Positions 9,019-17,759 of a stretch of 64,000 nt of DNA are shown here, one piece after another. The stretch comes from Endozoicomonas sp965199185 (GTDB taxonomy: Bacteria; Pseudomonadota; Gammaproteobacteria; Pseudomonadales; Endozoicomonadaceae). A program made the position numbers and the translations under genes. A model generated the notes under the pieces. It searched no databases. It worked only from the letters and a program-made list of their open reading frames with translations, and was not told where the DNA came from. The stretch is from contig CBDAQW010000032.1 in the NCBI GenBank assembly GCA_965199185.1, forward strand, positions 62,001-126,000. The letters run 5' to 3'. Within the stretch, counting starts at the first letter, position 1; every line of letters begins with the position of its first letter.

Positions 9019-9321
9019 TTATGTCGGAATAATTGAATTTAAAATGGCTAGCGGATTATCGAGAATGTCTTTGATGGAAACCTGAGCAGGCTGCTTGCCC
9101 TCAAAACGCTCACTTCCGCTGATCTCTATATCGTTGGTTAAAAGTACGGCATCTGCCTTATGAATATCCTGCTGGCTAAGTGCATTAATAACACCAAGTG
9201 CTCCCTGGGTTTCTACTTTGATAGAATGACCCTGATTCTTCGCACAGTGCTCCAGCACTTCTGCAGCCATATAGGTTTCCGCAATACCTGTTGCACAGGC
9301 TGTAACGGCAACGATATTCAT
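9019..9321 (-). CDS. PTS fructose-like EIIB component
   Basis: About 100 residues, the usual size of a free fructose-type EIIB. The phosphorylated Cys is in VTACATGIAETYMAAEVLE. The start at 9321 (MNIVAVTACATG) is chosen because it aligns with other EIIB proteins and has GGGGTC upstream; an in-frame start at 9348 would add nine hydrophobic residues. It precedes the HPr-EI-EIIA gene. A second EIIB lies at 11709-12017, so the locus has two EIIB proteins and a single EIIC. Confidence 0.88.
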   Translation of the reverse strand: MNIVAVTACATGIAETYMAAEVLEHCAKNQGHSIKVETQGALGVINALSQQDIHKADAVLLTNDIEISGSERFEGKQPAQVSIKDILDNPLAILNSIIPT

Positions 9322-9450
9322 GATGACCCCGGCAATGATTACAACCACATCATAAGAAGGTTGTAGTTGAAAATGAACCTGAAAAAAAAGGCTTTAGTTT
9401 TAAAATAGAAACAATGATTTCAATAATTGACAGAGGTCAATATCTATAAC

Positions 9451-10299
9451 TCAGACCGCATACCTTGCCCGATACCCCCCCGGAGTCATACCGGTATGTT
9501 TGCGAAATACTCTGCCAAGATAACTGCTATCTTTAAACCCTGTTCGGTCGGCAATCTCAGACATGTTCATCTGGTATTGTGTCAGTAACATTTTTGCTCT
9601 GTCTATTCTGACCAGTGTCAGGTATTCATTGAATCCTATGCTGCCTTCTTCACGGAACAGTCGCGACAAGTGATTGGGAGAAAGCCCGTATTCCATGGCG
9701 ACCGATTCTCTGGTGATTTCTATACCAAAGTTTTTTTGAAGATACATACAGATAGCGCGCCACCGATCACTGGCGTGACTGTGTATATTCTCTTTCTGCT
9801 GTTCTATTTTTGCGTTGCAATAGCGTAGTAAACCTTCCGCAATGCAAGGTGCCGCATCACTAACTGCCGAAGTGTGTGCCAGTTCATGGAGTGCTTTTTC
9901 AAGGTAGATAGCTTCTTGTTGAATGGGCTCAGGAGTACTTAATTTAACGACAGAGGACGGTTTTTCGAGACAGTTACTGCTGGTCAGACTCATACCAATT
10001 TGATAATGCCCAAACAGGAAGGTAATGGCTTTAGCCTGCGTGTTCCAATCAGGAAGATCCCAGGTTTGCGGTGGAATATAAATCACTTCACCGGGATTTA
10101 TAGTAATGGTCGTAGATTTTCCATTGATCCCAAGGTTCGTTTTATAGGTACCTTCAAGAACAACAATCAATCGGGAAAATTTCACCAGAAAAGCATTGGG
10201 CGGGAACTCCTGAGTATGGCAGGCAAACCAGACTTTATTGATTCTTTCCCGAGATAAAAATGAATCAACCTCCCTGAATATTGTCTTTTTTTCTTGCAT
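9451..10299 (-). CDS. AraC-family transcriptional regulator of the PTS locus
   Basis: 282-residue regulator. The N-terminal ~150 residues form a cupin-like ligand-sensing domain (TITINPGEVIYIPPQTW). The last ~100 residues hold the two AraC helix-turn-helix units (ITRESVAMEYGLSPNHLSRLFREE and MSEIADRTGFKDSSYLGRVF). It is transcribed away from the EIIC-EIIB genes across a ~280-base shared regulatory region and lies next to the EIIB/HPr-EI-EIIA genes, so it probably controls both arms of the PTS locus. The inducer is unknown. Confidence 0.88.
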   Translation of the reverse strand: MQEKKTIFREVDSFLSRERINKVWFACHTQEFPPNAFLVKFSRLIVVLEGTYKTNLGINGKSTTITINPGEVIYIPPQTWDLPDWNTQAKAITFLFGHYQIGMSLTSSNCLEKPSSVVKLSTPEPIQQEAIYLEKALHELAHTSAVSDAAPCIAEGLLRYCNAKIEQQKENIHSHASDRWRAICMYLQKNFGIEITRESVAMEYGLSPNHLSRLFREEGSIGFNEYLTLVRIDRAKMLLTQYQMNMSEIADRTGFKDSSYLGRVFRKHTGMTPGGYRARYAV

Positions 10300-10577
10300 C
10301 GCTGATGACGTACTCCATAAGTCATTTATCCCGAAAATCGATTATAACGAGCAATCATTGCTCTTCAGAACGATATATTGGTTCAGTCCCGTACTACAGG
10401 AAAAAAAGTAACTTTATTTGACGCATATCAACATCCAACAACATTGCTACAAAAATACTATGCACGAATCATATGTCAGATATTCAGTGATTTTTCTTTC
10501 CATTACTATTTTTTCAGACCAATGCAATGAACACATTTAACGCTATTAGCAGACAGGTTTGGGGGAAGGAGAACAAC
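10300..10577. promoter_or_regulatory. Divergent control region between araC-type regulator and EIIC
   Basis: A/T-rich 278-base region between divergent genes. It must contain both promoters. The EIIC ribosome site (AAGGAG) is at its right edge. No operator could be assigned with confidence. Confidence 0.5.
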
Positions 10578-11639
10578 ATGAAAAACGATCTCGCCTTGAT
10601 GAAACGGCATCTATTAACCGGCACCAGTCATATGTTGCCTTTTATTGTTGCGGGCGGTGTTTTGCTGGCGCTGTCGGTTATGCTCAATGGTAAAGGCGCT
10701 GCACCTGAAGGTATTTTCCTGACCGGTATCTGGGATATGGGGATTGTAGGTTTCACTCTGTTTGTTCCTGTATTGGGTGGCTATATTGCGTATTCCATTG
10801 CTGATCGACCCGCTCTTGCTCCCGGTATGATTGGTGCGTACTTGGCTAATAGTAATGGCACTGGTTTTTTAGGCGCTATCATTGTTGGCTTTATGGCGGG
10901 TTATATTGTTAATCAGCTAAAAAGAATACCACTGTCCAATAAATTAAAAGCGCTCTCCACCTATTTCATTTTGCCAATCGGCGGTACGTTTATTGTTTCT
11001 GCCATTGTCATCTGGGGTATTGGTCAACCTATTGCTGCTCTAATGGATAGCCTGAATACATGGCTGTCTGGAATGGGTGGTGCTTCCAAAACACTGTTGG
11101 GTACTATTTTGGGCGGCATGACTGCCTTTGATATGGGCGGACCTATTAACAAAGTGGCCACACTCTTTGCTCAGACACAGGTATTCGAACATCCGGAACT
11201 GATGGGTGGTGTTGGTGTTGCCATCTGTGTTCCTCCACTGGGAATGTTCCTTGCTACTCTGCTTTCTAAAAAGCGTTACAGCGATGAAGAAAGAGAAGCA
11301 GGTCGTGCCGCTGGCTTGATGGGCATGATCGGTATTACTGAAGGTGCCATTCCTTTTGCCGCCAATGACCCACTGCGCGTTATTCCTTCCATCGTAGCGG
11401 GCGGTATTGTTGGCAACGTGATTGCCTTTCAGATGGGTGTTTTAAATCATGCCCCCTGGGGTGGCTGGATTGTTTTGCCCGTTGTTGAAGGGCGAATGGG
11501 ATACATCATTGCCACTATCGCTGGCGCATTAACCACCGCACTGATTGTTAATGCTCTGAAAAAGCCGATTGAAGACCGGGTAGAAGAAAAACAGGAAAGC
11601 ACCGCTGAAAGTGAAGAGTTGCTGATTGATTTTGATTAA
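10578..11639 (+). CDS. PTS fructose-like EIIC permease
   Basis: Membrane channel component of a fructose-family PTS, 353 residues with about nine or ten hydrophobic segments. Family signatures include LLTGTSHMLPFIVAGGVLLA at the N-terminus, GGMTAFDMGGPINKVA and GITEGAIPFAANDP. The ATG at 10578 is preferred over one at 10527 because AAGGAG lies 8 bases upstream and the protein then begins like other EIIC proteins. EIIB follows after a small hairpin. There is no fused EIIB or EIIA domain; these are supplied by the neighbouring genes. Confidence 0.92.
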   Translation: MKNDLALMKRHLLTGTSHMLPFIVAGGVLLALSVMLNGKGAAPEGIFLTGIWDMGIVGFTLFVPVLGGYIAYSIADRPALAPGMIGAYLANSNGTGFLGAIIVGFMAGYIVNQLKRIPLSNKLKALSTYFILPIGGTFIVSAIVIWGIGQPIAALMDSLNTWLSGMGGASKTLLGTILGGMTAFDMGGPINKVATLFAQTQVFEHPELMGGVGVAICVPPLGMFLATLLSKKRYSDEEREAGRAAGLMGMIGITEGAIPFAANDPLRVIPSIVAGGIVGNVIAFQMGVLNHAPWGGWIVLPVVEGRMGYIIATIAGALTTALIVNALKKPIEDRVEEKQESTAESEELLIDFD

Positions 11640-11646
11640 TCGTCTT

Positions 11647-11667
11647 GCCCGCCTTCCGGCGGGCTTT
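11647..11667 (+). terminator. Hairpin between EIIC and EIIB genes
   Basis: GCCCGCC-TTCC-GGCGGGC followed by TTT. The stem is strong but the T-run is short. It probably lowers readthrough or stabilises the EIIC message, setting a different EIIB level. Confidence 0.45.
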
Positions 11668-11708
11668 CGGCACTCTACAACAGACAACTAATCATTGGAG
11701 AAAACATT

Positions 11709-12017
11709 ATGAAAATGCTGGCTGTGACCTCCTGTCCTTCTGGTGTTGCCCACACATACATGGCAGCTGAAGCTCTTGAAAATGCAGCAAAAGAGAAAGG
11801 CTGGACAGTCAAGATTGAAACTCAGGGTTCTTACGGTATTGAGAACCGTATTGAGCTTGATGATGTGCGTGATGCTGATTTTGTCCTGCTCACCAAAGAC
11901 ATTGCCATCAAAGAAGAAGAACGGTTTTCTGGCAAGAAAATCATTCGGGTTGCTGTCGCTGATGCAGTGAAGAAAGCGCCACAAATTATTGAACAAATCG
12001 GGAAAAAATTGCAGTAG
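11709..12017 (+). CDS. PTS fructose-like EIIB component (second copy)
   Basis: 102-residue EIIB with phosphocysteine motif VTSCPSGVAHTYMAAEAL. GGAG lies 8 bases before the ATG. It follows the EIIC gene and probably transfers phosphate from the EIIA domain of the 6469-8988 protein to the sugar at EIIC. It is related to, but clearly distinct from, the EIIB at 9019-9321, which has different residues around the active Cys and a divergent C-terminus. Confidence 0.9.
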   Translation: MKMLAVTSCPSGVAHTYMAAEALENAAKEKGWTVKIETQGSYGIENRIELDDVRDADFVLLTKDIAIKEEERFSGKKIIRVAVADAVKKAPQIIEQIGKKLQ

Positions 12018-12062
12018 TAGCAATAAATACCACACCGTGTTTGCGGGTGTGATGCATTATAT

Positions 12063-12207
12063 CAATCGCAGTTATTAACTGCGCGGGCTTTCCGGGCGGT
12101 TATCCTGTTTTAGCGATTGCCGCCATAGCTACGGCTATGACTTCTCACGCTGCCTTGTTCAATCAACTGAAAAGCGATGCTCGTGACGAAGTTAATAACC
12201 TTGATTG
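12063..12207. repeat. Candidate short inverted-repeat element
   Basis: CAATCGCAGTTATTAAC at the left is an inverted match (14 of 17) to GTTAATAACCTTGATTG at the right. The 145-base segment between a PTS gene and pilU holds no gene. It may be a decayed MITE. No second copy was seen in the window, so the call is weak. Confidence 0.3.
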
Positions 12208-12214
12208 GTATTGT

Positions 12215-13351
12215 CTAATCTTCCGAAATCGTCAGACCATCTATATCAAACCCTTTATCCGGTTTTTTGGAAGGAGTGCCACCTTTTTGCTGTTCCTGCA
12301 TTTTAATCATCAGCCGCAGATTGTTGGCTGAATCTGCATGATGCATCGCTTGGTCGTACGAAATAATACCTTGTTGATAGAGCTTATAAAGAGAGTGATC
12401 AGCAGTCTGCATACCTTCGTCGATGGAACGTTCAATCAGCTCACTCATTGCATCAAACTTGCCTTCTTTAATGAGATCCGCCATACGCGGACTGTTCAGC
12501 AGCACTTCATGAACACCATGAACACTTTCACCATCGTTGGATGGCACCAGCTGTTGCCCGACGATTGCCCGGACGCTTTGGGATAAATCCAGCAAAATCT
12601 CAGCGTGTTGTTCTTGTGGGAAGAAGTTGATGATGCGTTCAAAGGCCTGATAAGCATTGTTGGAATGCATGGTAGCAATACAGAGATGACCGGTTTCGAC
12701 AAATTCCAGCGTGTGCTTCATCACCTGTGGCGTACGAATCTCACCAATGACCACCAGATTAGGCGCTTGTCTTAATGCATTGCTCAAGCCCTCTTCATAA
12801 CTGGCGGTATCCAGCCCGACTTCTCGTTGGGTGACGATGCAGCCATTATGACTATGAATGAATTCGATGGGATCTTCGATGGTGATAATATGACCTTTAC
12901 CCAGTCTGTTTCGGTGATCCACCAGAGCCGCCATAGACGTACTTTTACCAGACCCGGCAGCACCAGTCAGTAGAATCAACCCTTTTCGTTCCAGTATTTT
13001 TTCTCCCAGAATTTTTGGGAGACTGAGCTGTTCCAAAGTGGGCACTTCTGAATGAATCCGGCGAATGACCATGCCCGGTTCACCTTTTTGAAAAAAAGCA
13101 CTGACACGGAATCGCCCAATATTATCCAGTTCAAAAGCGTAGTTTGATTCCATGCTATCGCAGAAAGCACGATACCGATGTTCACCCATCACTGCCTGCA
13201 ATCCTCTATGCACATGCTCAGGAGTGAGCTGAGTGGTTGTCGCCTGCATTAATTGATTATTTACTTTCAGGCAGGGAGGATAACCCACTGTCACAAACAG
13301 CTCAGAGCCATTTTTATCCGCCAGCAGTTGCAGGGCTTTATGAATATCCAC
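12215..13351 (-). CDS. pilU: Type IV pilus retraction ATPase, PilU-type
   Basis: Hexameric motor ATPase of the PilT/PilU family acting at the inner-membrane base of type IV pili. 378 residues: N-terminal PAS-like region (SELFVTVGYPPCLKVN), Walker A GAAGSGKST, Asp box (HIITIEDPIEFIH), Walker B region VVIGEIRTPQVMKHTLEFVETGH and His box (CIATMHSNN). GEIRT in place of PilT's GEMRD, and the overall length, favour PilU, the accessory retraction motor. No pilT lies next to it here. A transporter gene is divergent. Confidence 0.88.
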   Translation of the reverse strand: MDIHKALQLLADKNGSELFVTVGYPPCLKVNNQLMQATTTQLTPEHVHRGLQAVMGEHRYRAFCDSMESNYAFELDNIGRFRVSAFFQKGEPGMVIRRIHSEVPTLEQLSLPKILGEKILERKGLILLTGAAGSGKSTSMAALVDHRNRLGKGHIITIEDPIEFIHSHNGCIVTQREVGLDTASYEEGLSNALRQAPNLVVIGEIRTPQVMKHTLEFVETGHLCIATMHSNNAYQAFERIINFFPQEQHAEILLDLSQSVRAIVGQQLVPSNDGESVHGVHEVLLNSPRMADLIKEGKFDAMSELIERSIDEGMQTADHSLYKLYQQGIISYDQAMHHADSANNLRLMIKMQEQQKGGTPSKKPDKGFDIDGLTISED

Positions 13352-13491
13352 AAGTCATTCCATTTGATCAGGGCGTTAAAAAATGTTGTCGGCGAGAAGG
13401 AAAAATTCTGATCGTAAATACAACTTATAGTGATAGCATGTTCAGGTAGTGGCACAGCATACAAATAACAAACAATTTCAGGATAACAACC

Positions 13492-14664
13492 TTGTCGCAA
13501 TCCACATTGAGAAAAGCATCGCCCTTTAGCTGGGTGTCGGTGTATTTCTTTGGTTTCTTTTTTATTTACAGTTACTTTCTGCCATTTTGGAGCCCCTGGC
13601 TGGACAGTCGTGGTGTTAACAGTGAACAGATTGGTCTGATACTGGGTGGTAGTCTTGGAGTCCGCTGCCTGACGAATTTGCTGGTGGCTACCCGGTTGAA
13701 AAACCTTAAACACCTGGTGTTGGTTTTGCGTGGGCTGTTGGTGGGAATGCTGATAAGCAGCATTATTCTGCTTTTCTGCGGCTCAACCGTCTGGCTATTG
13801 GCATTGATGACGATGATATTCAGCGTTTTTATGGCTCCGGCTATGCCTTTATCCGATGTGCTCGCTATTCGATATGCTAGCGACAGGCAGCTGGACTATG
13901 GCAAAAGCCGGTTATGGGGTTCAATTGGTTTTCTGATAGGGACAGCTGTTTCGGGGTATGTAATTGACAGTGCCGGACCAGATGCCATTCTCTGGATGGT
14001 GATTGCAGGTCTTACCTGCACGTTTTTATATTCTCTGAAAACCCCAACCCCCAGAATAAATATTCAGGAAACGGGTGCTTCTGTCATGCAATGGCCCATG
14101 ATGAAAGTGTTATCCGACCGGGAGGTTCTCTGGTTATTACTGGTGACATCCATCATTCATGGAAGTCACTCCGCTTATTATGGTTTTAGTGTGCTGTTTT
14201 GGCAGCAACAGGGGGTTGAAACACATTTAATCGGTTATCTCTGGGCTTTTGGCGTATTAGCAGAAATTATTCTATTTAATTATTCCTGGTGGCTGGTGAA
14301 ACAATTTTCGGTCAGAGCCTTGTTTATCATTGCTGCGACGGGCGTCGTGTTTCGTTGGAGTATTTTAGGGAGTGTGGCTCAATTTGAACTTCTGATGATT
14401 TCTCAGGCCTTGCATGCCATGACTTTCGGTGTCTGTCATGTGGCGGTTACCCAATTCATTCAAAGTAAGCCTCAGCAAATGGCGGTGCCATTACAGTCGA
14501 TATACAACGCTGTACCAGTAAGCGCTGCGGTTGCAGTGATGACCGCTGTTACCGGGTTTTATTTTGATGAAATGCAAGCAAATGTATTTTATGGCATGGC
14601 GGGAATGGGGGTAATAGCCTTGCTGATTTGCCTGCGAAAACCGGAACCAATACGTTATTCGTAG
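13492..14664 (+). CDS. MFS transporter, HcaT-like (phenylpropionate permease family)
   Basis: Inner-membrane major-facilitator protein of 390 residues with about twelve hydrophobic segments. The N-terminus (FFGFFFIYSYFLPFWSPWL) and the DYGKSRLWGSIGFLIG loop are typical of the HcaT/PPP group. The start is TTG at 13492 with AGGA upstream; no ATG fits the family N-terminus. The substrate is unknown; the family name does not prove aromatic-acid transport. No catabolic genes lie nearby. Confidence 0.78.
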   Translation: MSQSTLRKASPFSWVSVYFFGFFFIYSYFLPFWSPWLDSRGVNSEQIGLILGGSLGVRCLTNLLVATRLKNLKHLVLVLRGLLVGMLISSIILLFCGSTVWLLALMTMIFSVFMAPAMPLSDVLAIRYASDRQLDYGKSRLWGSIGFLIGTAVSGYVIDSAGPDAILWMVIAGLTCTFLYSLKTPTPRINIQETGASVMQWPMMKVLSDREVLWLLLVTSIIHGSHSAYYGFSVLFWQQQGVETHLIGYLWAFGVLAEIILFNYSWWLVKQFSVRALFIIAATGVVFRWSILGSVAQFELLMISQALHAMTFGVCHVAVTQFIQSKPQQMAVPLQSIYNAVPVSAAVAVMTAVTGFYFDEMQANVFYGMAGMGVIALLICLRKPEPIRYS

Positions 14665-14676
14665 GTCTGCTTCCGT

Positions 14677-14731
14677 GAAGCCGACAATGCGCTCAAAGAG
14701 CGCAAAAAGCTAACAGCTGATTGTCGGCTTC
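14677..14731. terminator. Bidirectional hairpin between convergent genes
   Basis: A 12-bp inverted repeat (GAAGCCGACAAT / ATTGTCGGCTTC) encloses a second small hairpin (GCGCTCAAAGAGCGC). It lies between the convergent transporter and glutathione-peroxidase genes and probably ends both transcripts. Confidence 0.55.
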
Positions 14732-14753
14732 TGTCTTTCGAGCATAAACCGAC

Positions 14754-15236
14754 TTATGCCTGCAACGCTTTGCCGATATCCTCTTCGATATCTTCTGGTT
14801 TGGTCGTGGGAGCGTAACGATCAATGATGTCTCCATCACGACCTATCAGAAATTTAGTAAAATTCCATTTTATTTTCTGAGTACCTAAAAGACCCGGCGC
14901 TTCTTTTTTAAGATCTACATAAAGCTCGGCAGCATTATCACCATTAACATCAATTTTCTCGAAAACCGGGAAGGTCACACCATAATTCTTCTCACAAAAA
15001 GCACCGATCTCTGAACTCTCACCGGGTTCCTGCTTGCCAAACTGATTGCAGGGAAAGCCCAGAACCACTAATCCCTGGTCTTTGAATTTTTTATAGATCG
15101 TTTCAAGCCCCTGATACTGAGGTGTAAAACCGCACTTGCTGGCAGTATTCACAATCAGTACCACCTTGCCCTGATATTCAGCCAGTGACTGCTGTTTTCC
15201 ATCCAGCAGTGCCATCTCATATTTTTGTAGTTCCAT
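14754..15236 (-). CDS. Glutathione peroxidase (Cys-type, thiol peroxidase)
   Basis: 160-residue peroxidase that reduces hydrogen peroxide and lipid peroxides with thioredoxin or glutathione. Peroxidatic Cys35 is in NTASKCGFTPQYQGLE; the catalytic Gln lies in GFPCNQFGKQEPG, and the Trp/Asn pair in KWNFTKFLIGRDG. It is the cysteine rather than selenocysteine form, like BtuE. It has no signal peptide, so it is cytoplasmic. It stands alone, converging on the MFS gene. Confidence 0.93.
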   Translation of the reverse strand: MELQKYEMALLDGKQQSLAEYQGKVVLIVNTASKCGFTPQYQGLETIYKKFKDQGLVVLGFPCNQFGKQEPGESSEIGAFCEKNYGVTFPVFEKIDVNGDNAAELYVDLKKEAPGLLGTQKIKWNFTKFLIGRDGDIIDRYAPTTKPEDIEEDIGKALQA

Positions 15237-15390
15237 GAGATTGAGCCTCTAATGCTCGTTGTGATTATAAGTGATGTATAGTGAACAGGTTTGTATGACA
15301 TAACAAGCATAAATAAGGCAAATGTTATTCTGAATGGATAGATCAAAGAATAAGCAAAAAATAAGAGTCAGTCTAAGATTAGAATCTTAA

Positions 15391-15406
15391 ATGACTGGGT
15401 ACTTAA
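15391..15406. repeat. Solitary arm of the GTACCC repeat
   Basis: ATGACTGGGTACTTAA matches the right arm of the complete copy at 3893-3971. The other arm is missing; a small AAGATTAGAATCTT palindrome lies just upstream. It is probably a decayed copy. Confidence 0.5.
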
Positions 15407-15436
15407 TATATTAGTTTGAATAATTAAGGCGTTCGA

Positions 15437-16441
15437 ATGCTGAATGCAAAATGCATCTCGTTTTTTTTTATTTTTGGTTTATTTTCTTTCTACGTTTATG
15501 GATATGATTGTCGATGCATTGATTGTGGAAATTTAGTGCTTAAAATAAAAGATAATAAATACTATTGCGGTACTTGTAACAGGAATAGAAGTGAAATTGA
15601 TGTTATGGATGCGACGTTGCTTCCCTTTAGTTGTTCTAATGATTATTCCCAGGAAAGTTCGCCAGAGCTTCAACAATTACAACCCCGAGTTCCTCATAGC
15701 ATCTATTGGGCAGCTCAGAATGCCATTGCTATGGGTGCAAAATCTCTGGAGGTTAGAGCAAATCTTTACCGATACTCTGAAAGTTATCGCTTGGAGCAAG
15801 AGAGGAAACAAGTCATACCAGATGAACAGATATCCAGTTTTGCGAAAGAATTAAAATGCTTGGGTGACAGTATAAATCAAAGCCTGAGCCTATTCCGGAA
15901 GAATCAGAATGAATTGGCAAATATCCTTCATAATCAATTGGCAAAGTTTTCACGCTCAGCAAATGCGCAGCACTCAGGTACTTTTCCGGATCAGGTTTTG
16001 CTACAGCTATCCAGTTTTAATTTAAGAAACTTACATCATGTTTCGCAATTATCCACAGAAGATATGCCATTTTTACTAGTACGAACGCAAGCTGTTGATC
16101 AAATACCGTTTTCATCAGAAACTATGAATATGCTAAGTGTAGAAAATGAATCGAGAGTAGAAGAGATATTGAAAAATGGTGGAATCATTCACGTTTTTAT
16201 TATGAAAAACAGTGAAGAAATAGAAGCAATTGGATTCTTAATGAAATATGGCCACACTCACGTATGTTTCAATATGGGTGAAAAAGCATCGATATTTGAT
16301 GTAGAAAATACATACTTCGCAGTTCTGAATATGTATATTGCTCTTCTCGATCACAAACAGCAGGACATCACCATTGAGCTGTATCAGCAAAATTCTGCCA
16401 GTAATGACCAACCATGCACATCCAAAAGTGCAGAACAGTAA
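15437..16441 (+). CDS. Exported protein with N-terminal zinc-ribbon-like cysteine cluster, unknown function
   Basis: 334 residues. Residues ~1-22 form a signal-peptide-like segment (CISFFFIFGLFSFYVYGYDC). Directly after it come CRCIDCGN and YYCGTCNRN, two CxxC pairs with ribbon spacing (about 15 residues apart). The middle (~90-210) is helical and Gln-rich. The C-terminal third has a mixed alpha/beta pattern (IIHVFIMKNSEEIEAIGFLMKYGHTHVCFNMG). AAGGCG lies before the ATG. I do not recognise the family. A zinc ribbon right at a mature N-terminus is unusual; it could be an exported or host-directed protein. A+T-rich compared with its neighbours. Confidence 0.7.
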   Translation: MLNAKCISFFFIFGLFSFYVYGYDCRCIDCGNLVLKIKDNKYYCGTCNRNRSEIDVMDATLLPFSCSNDYSQESSPELQQLQPRVPHSIYWAAQNAIAMGAKSLEVRANLYRYSESYRLEQERKQVIPDEQISSFAKELKCLGDSINQSLSLFRKNQNELANILHNQLAKFSRSANAQHSGTFPDQVLLQLSSFNLRNLHHVSQLSTEDMPFLLVRTQAVDQIPFSSETMNMLSVENESRVEEILKNGGIIHVFIMKNSEEIEAIGFLMKYGHTHVCFNMGEKASIFDVENTYFAVLNMYIALLDHKQQDITIELYQQNSASNDQPCTSKSAEQ

Positions 16442-16526
16442 TCCTGACCTGCCTGAGAAACAACGGCCTTTATTCTTTTCCATTTGAGAGTTAATCTGTC
16501 CAAAGAAAAACATAGAGAACCTTATA

Positions 16527-17240
16527 ATGAAACGCCTTGGGCTGCTGATTTGTGACGAACATGATCCTGCTTTTGTTGAAAGGTTTGGCACTTATGAGCA
16601 AGACTTCAGAGATATGCTCGAAGGTGTTGCTCCTGGAGAATGGGAATACAAAGTCTGGCACTGTGCAAAACATGAATTACCTGTTTTTGCTGATGATTGT
16701 GATGCCTGGATTATCAGCGGTAGCCGAGCCGCAGCCTATGACAAAGACACTTGGATTGAATCTCTGAAACAATTTGTCCGGCAACTGGATCAGGCAGAAG
16801 CACAAGTGCTTGGGATCTGCTTCGGTCATCAGTTGATTCACAGTGCTCTGGGTGGTCAGGTCGAGAAATATTATGACGGTTGGGGGCTTGGGCCTTATCC
16901 GGTAATACTGAACGATGACCTGGGTATTCTGGAAGCTGGGAGTTCAGTCAAAATACTGGCTATGCATCAGGATCAGGTTCTCAATGTTGCGGATGATTTT
17001 CTGACGGTTGGCTCTTGTGATTTCTGCTCTAACGCCATTACTCGAAAAGGGCAGAATATATTAACGATACAGGCGCATCCGGAATTTTCAGATGACTTGT
17101 TTTCGGCCATCTGCCCAAGAATCCGTGAGAAAGCCGGAGATGAGCGTATTGATGCAGCTCTGGCAGAATTAGGAAACCCTGATGACCGCATGCTGATGCG
17201 CGCACTGGTGGCAAAGTTTCTTAGTGGAGAGCTTATTTGA
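16527..17240 (+). CDS. Class I glutamine amidotransferase-like protein (GMP-synthase-type GATase)
   Basis: 237-residue stand-alone GATase domain. Nucleophile Cys98 is in the nucleophile elbow GICFGHQLIHSALGG; the catalytic His/Glu pair is in QAHPEFSDD. Such proteins release ammonia from glutamine or act as gamma-glutamyl hydrolases or glutamine-dependent modifiers; the partner cannot be told. There is no synthetase domain, so it is not GuaA. Its 3' end overlaps the convergent YcxB-like gene by 8 bases. Confidence 0.85.
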   Translation: MKRLGLLICDEHDPAFVERFGTYEQDFRDMLEGVAPGEWEYKVWHCAKHELPVFADDCDAWIISGSRAAAYDKDTWIESLKQFVRQLDQAEAQVLGICFGHQLIHSALGGQVEKYYDGWGLGPYPVILNDDLGILEAGSSVKILAMHQDQVLNVADDFLTVGSCDFCSNAITRKGQNILTIQAHPEFSDDLFSAICPRIREKAGDERIDAALAELGNPDDRMLMRALVAKFLSGELI

Positions 17241-17736
17241 TGTTGATGCCTGTTTTCTCACTGAGTTCTGCCAATAATAAACCACAGCTGCCTTCTGATA
17301 CACAGTCTCTGGGAATCAGTTCAAACCACCAGTACTTTCCCAGAATGACAATAATATTGTCTTCTACTTTGATGTCTTTAATCTGTCGATAGCTTCGACT
17401 GGTTGGGCCTACAAGTGACGACGAAATCGTAAAATGATCATCTTCTAAATTGAGTGTACGAGTTTCCAGTTGCAAATCAGGCTGGTATTGAAGGCTATAA
17501 CGTTTATGGGTCGCATAACGCAGTGCCAGTTTGAGAATACAAAAAGTAATAAACGCTGAACCAAACAGTCCAGACAGTGTGATGTTGCTCAAACTCCTGC
17601 CAAAAACCATCATGGGTACAATGAGGCACGATAAAGACGCGCACCAGATGATCAGTGAGTACGTTGGGCTATGACGAATCATCAGTTGGTTGATGCGGTT
17701 TTGCGCTTCGCCGCTGATGTGATAAGTAATCTGCAT
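17233..17736 (-). CDS. YcxB-like membrane protein
   Basis: 167 residues. A cytoplasmic N-terminus is followed by two adjacent membrane segments (about 28-45 and 55-75), then a beta-rich C-terminal domain (DDHFTISSSLVGPTSRSYRQIKDI, continuing to KYWWFELIPRDC) that looks like the YcxB/PH-like fold. Function in this family is not established. It lies 24 bases downstream of radD and could be cotranscribed with it. Confidence 0.65.
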   Translation of the reverse strand: MQITYHISGEAQNRINQLMIRHSPTYSLIIWCASLSCLIVPMMVFGRSLSNITLSGLFGSAFITFCILKLALRYATHKRYSLQYQPDLQLETRTLNLEDDHFTISSSLVGPTSRSYRQIKDIKVEDNIIVILGKYWWFELIPRDCVSEGSCGLLLAELSEKTGINIK

Positions 17737-17759
17737 TCAGTTACAGCATCCGGTAAAAT

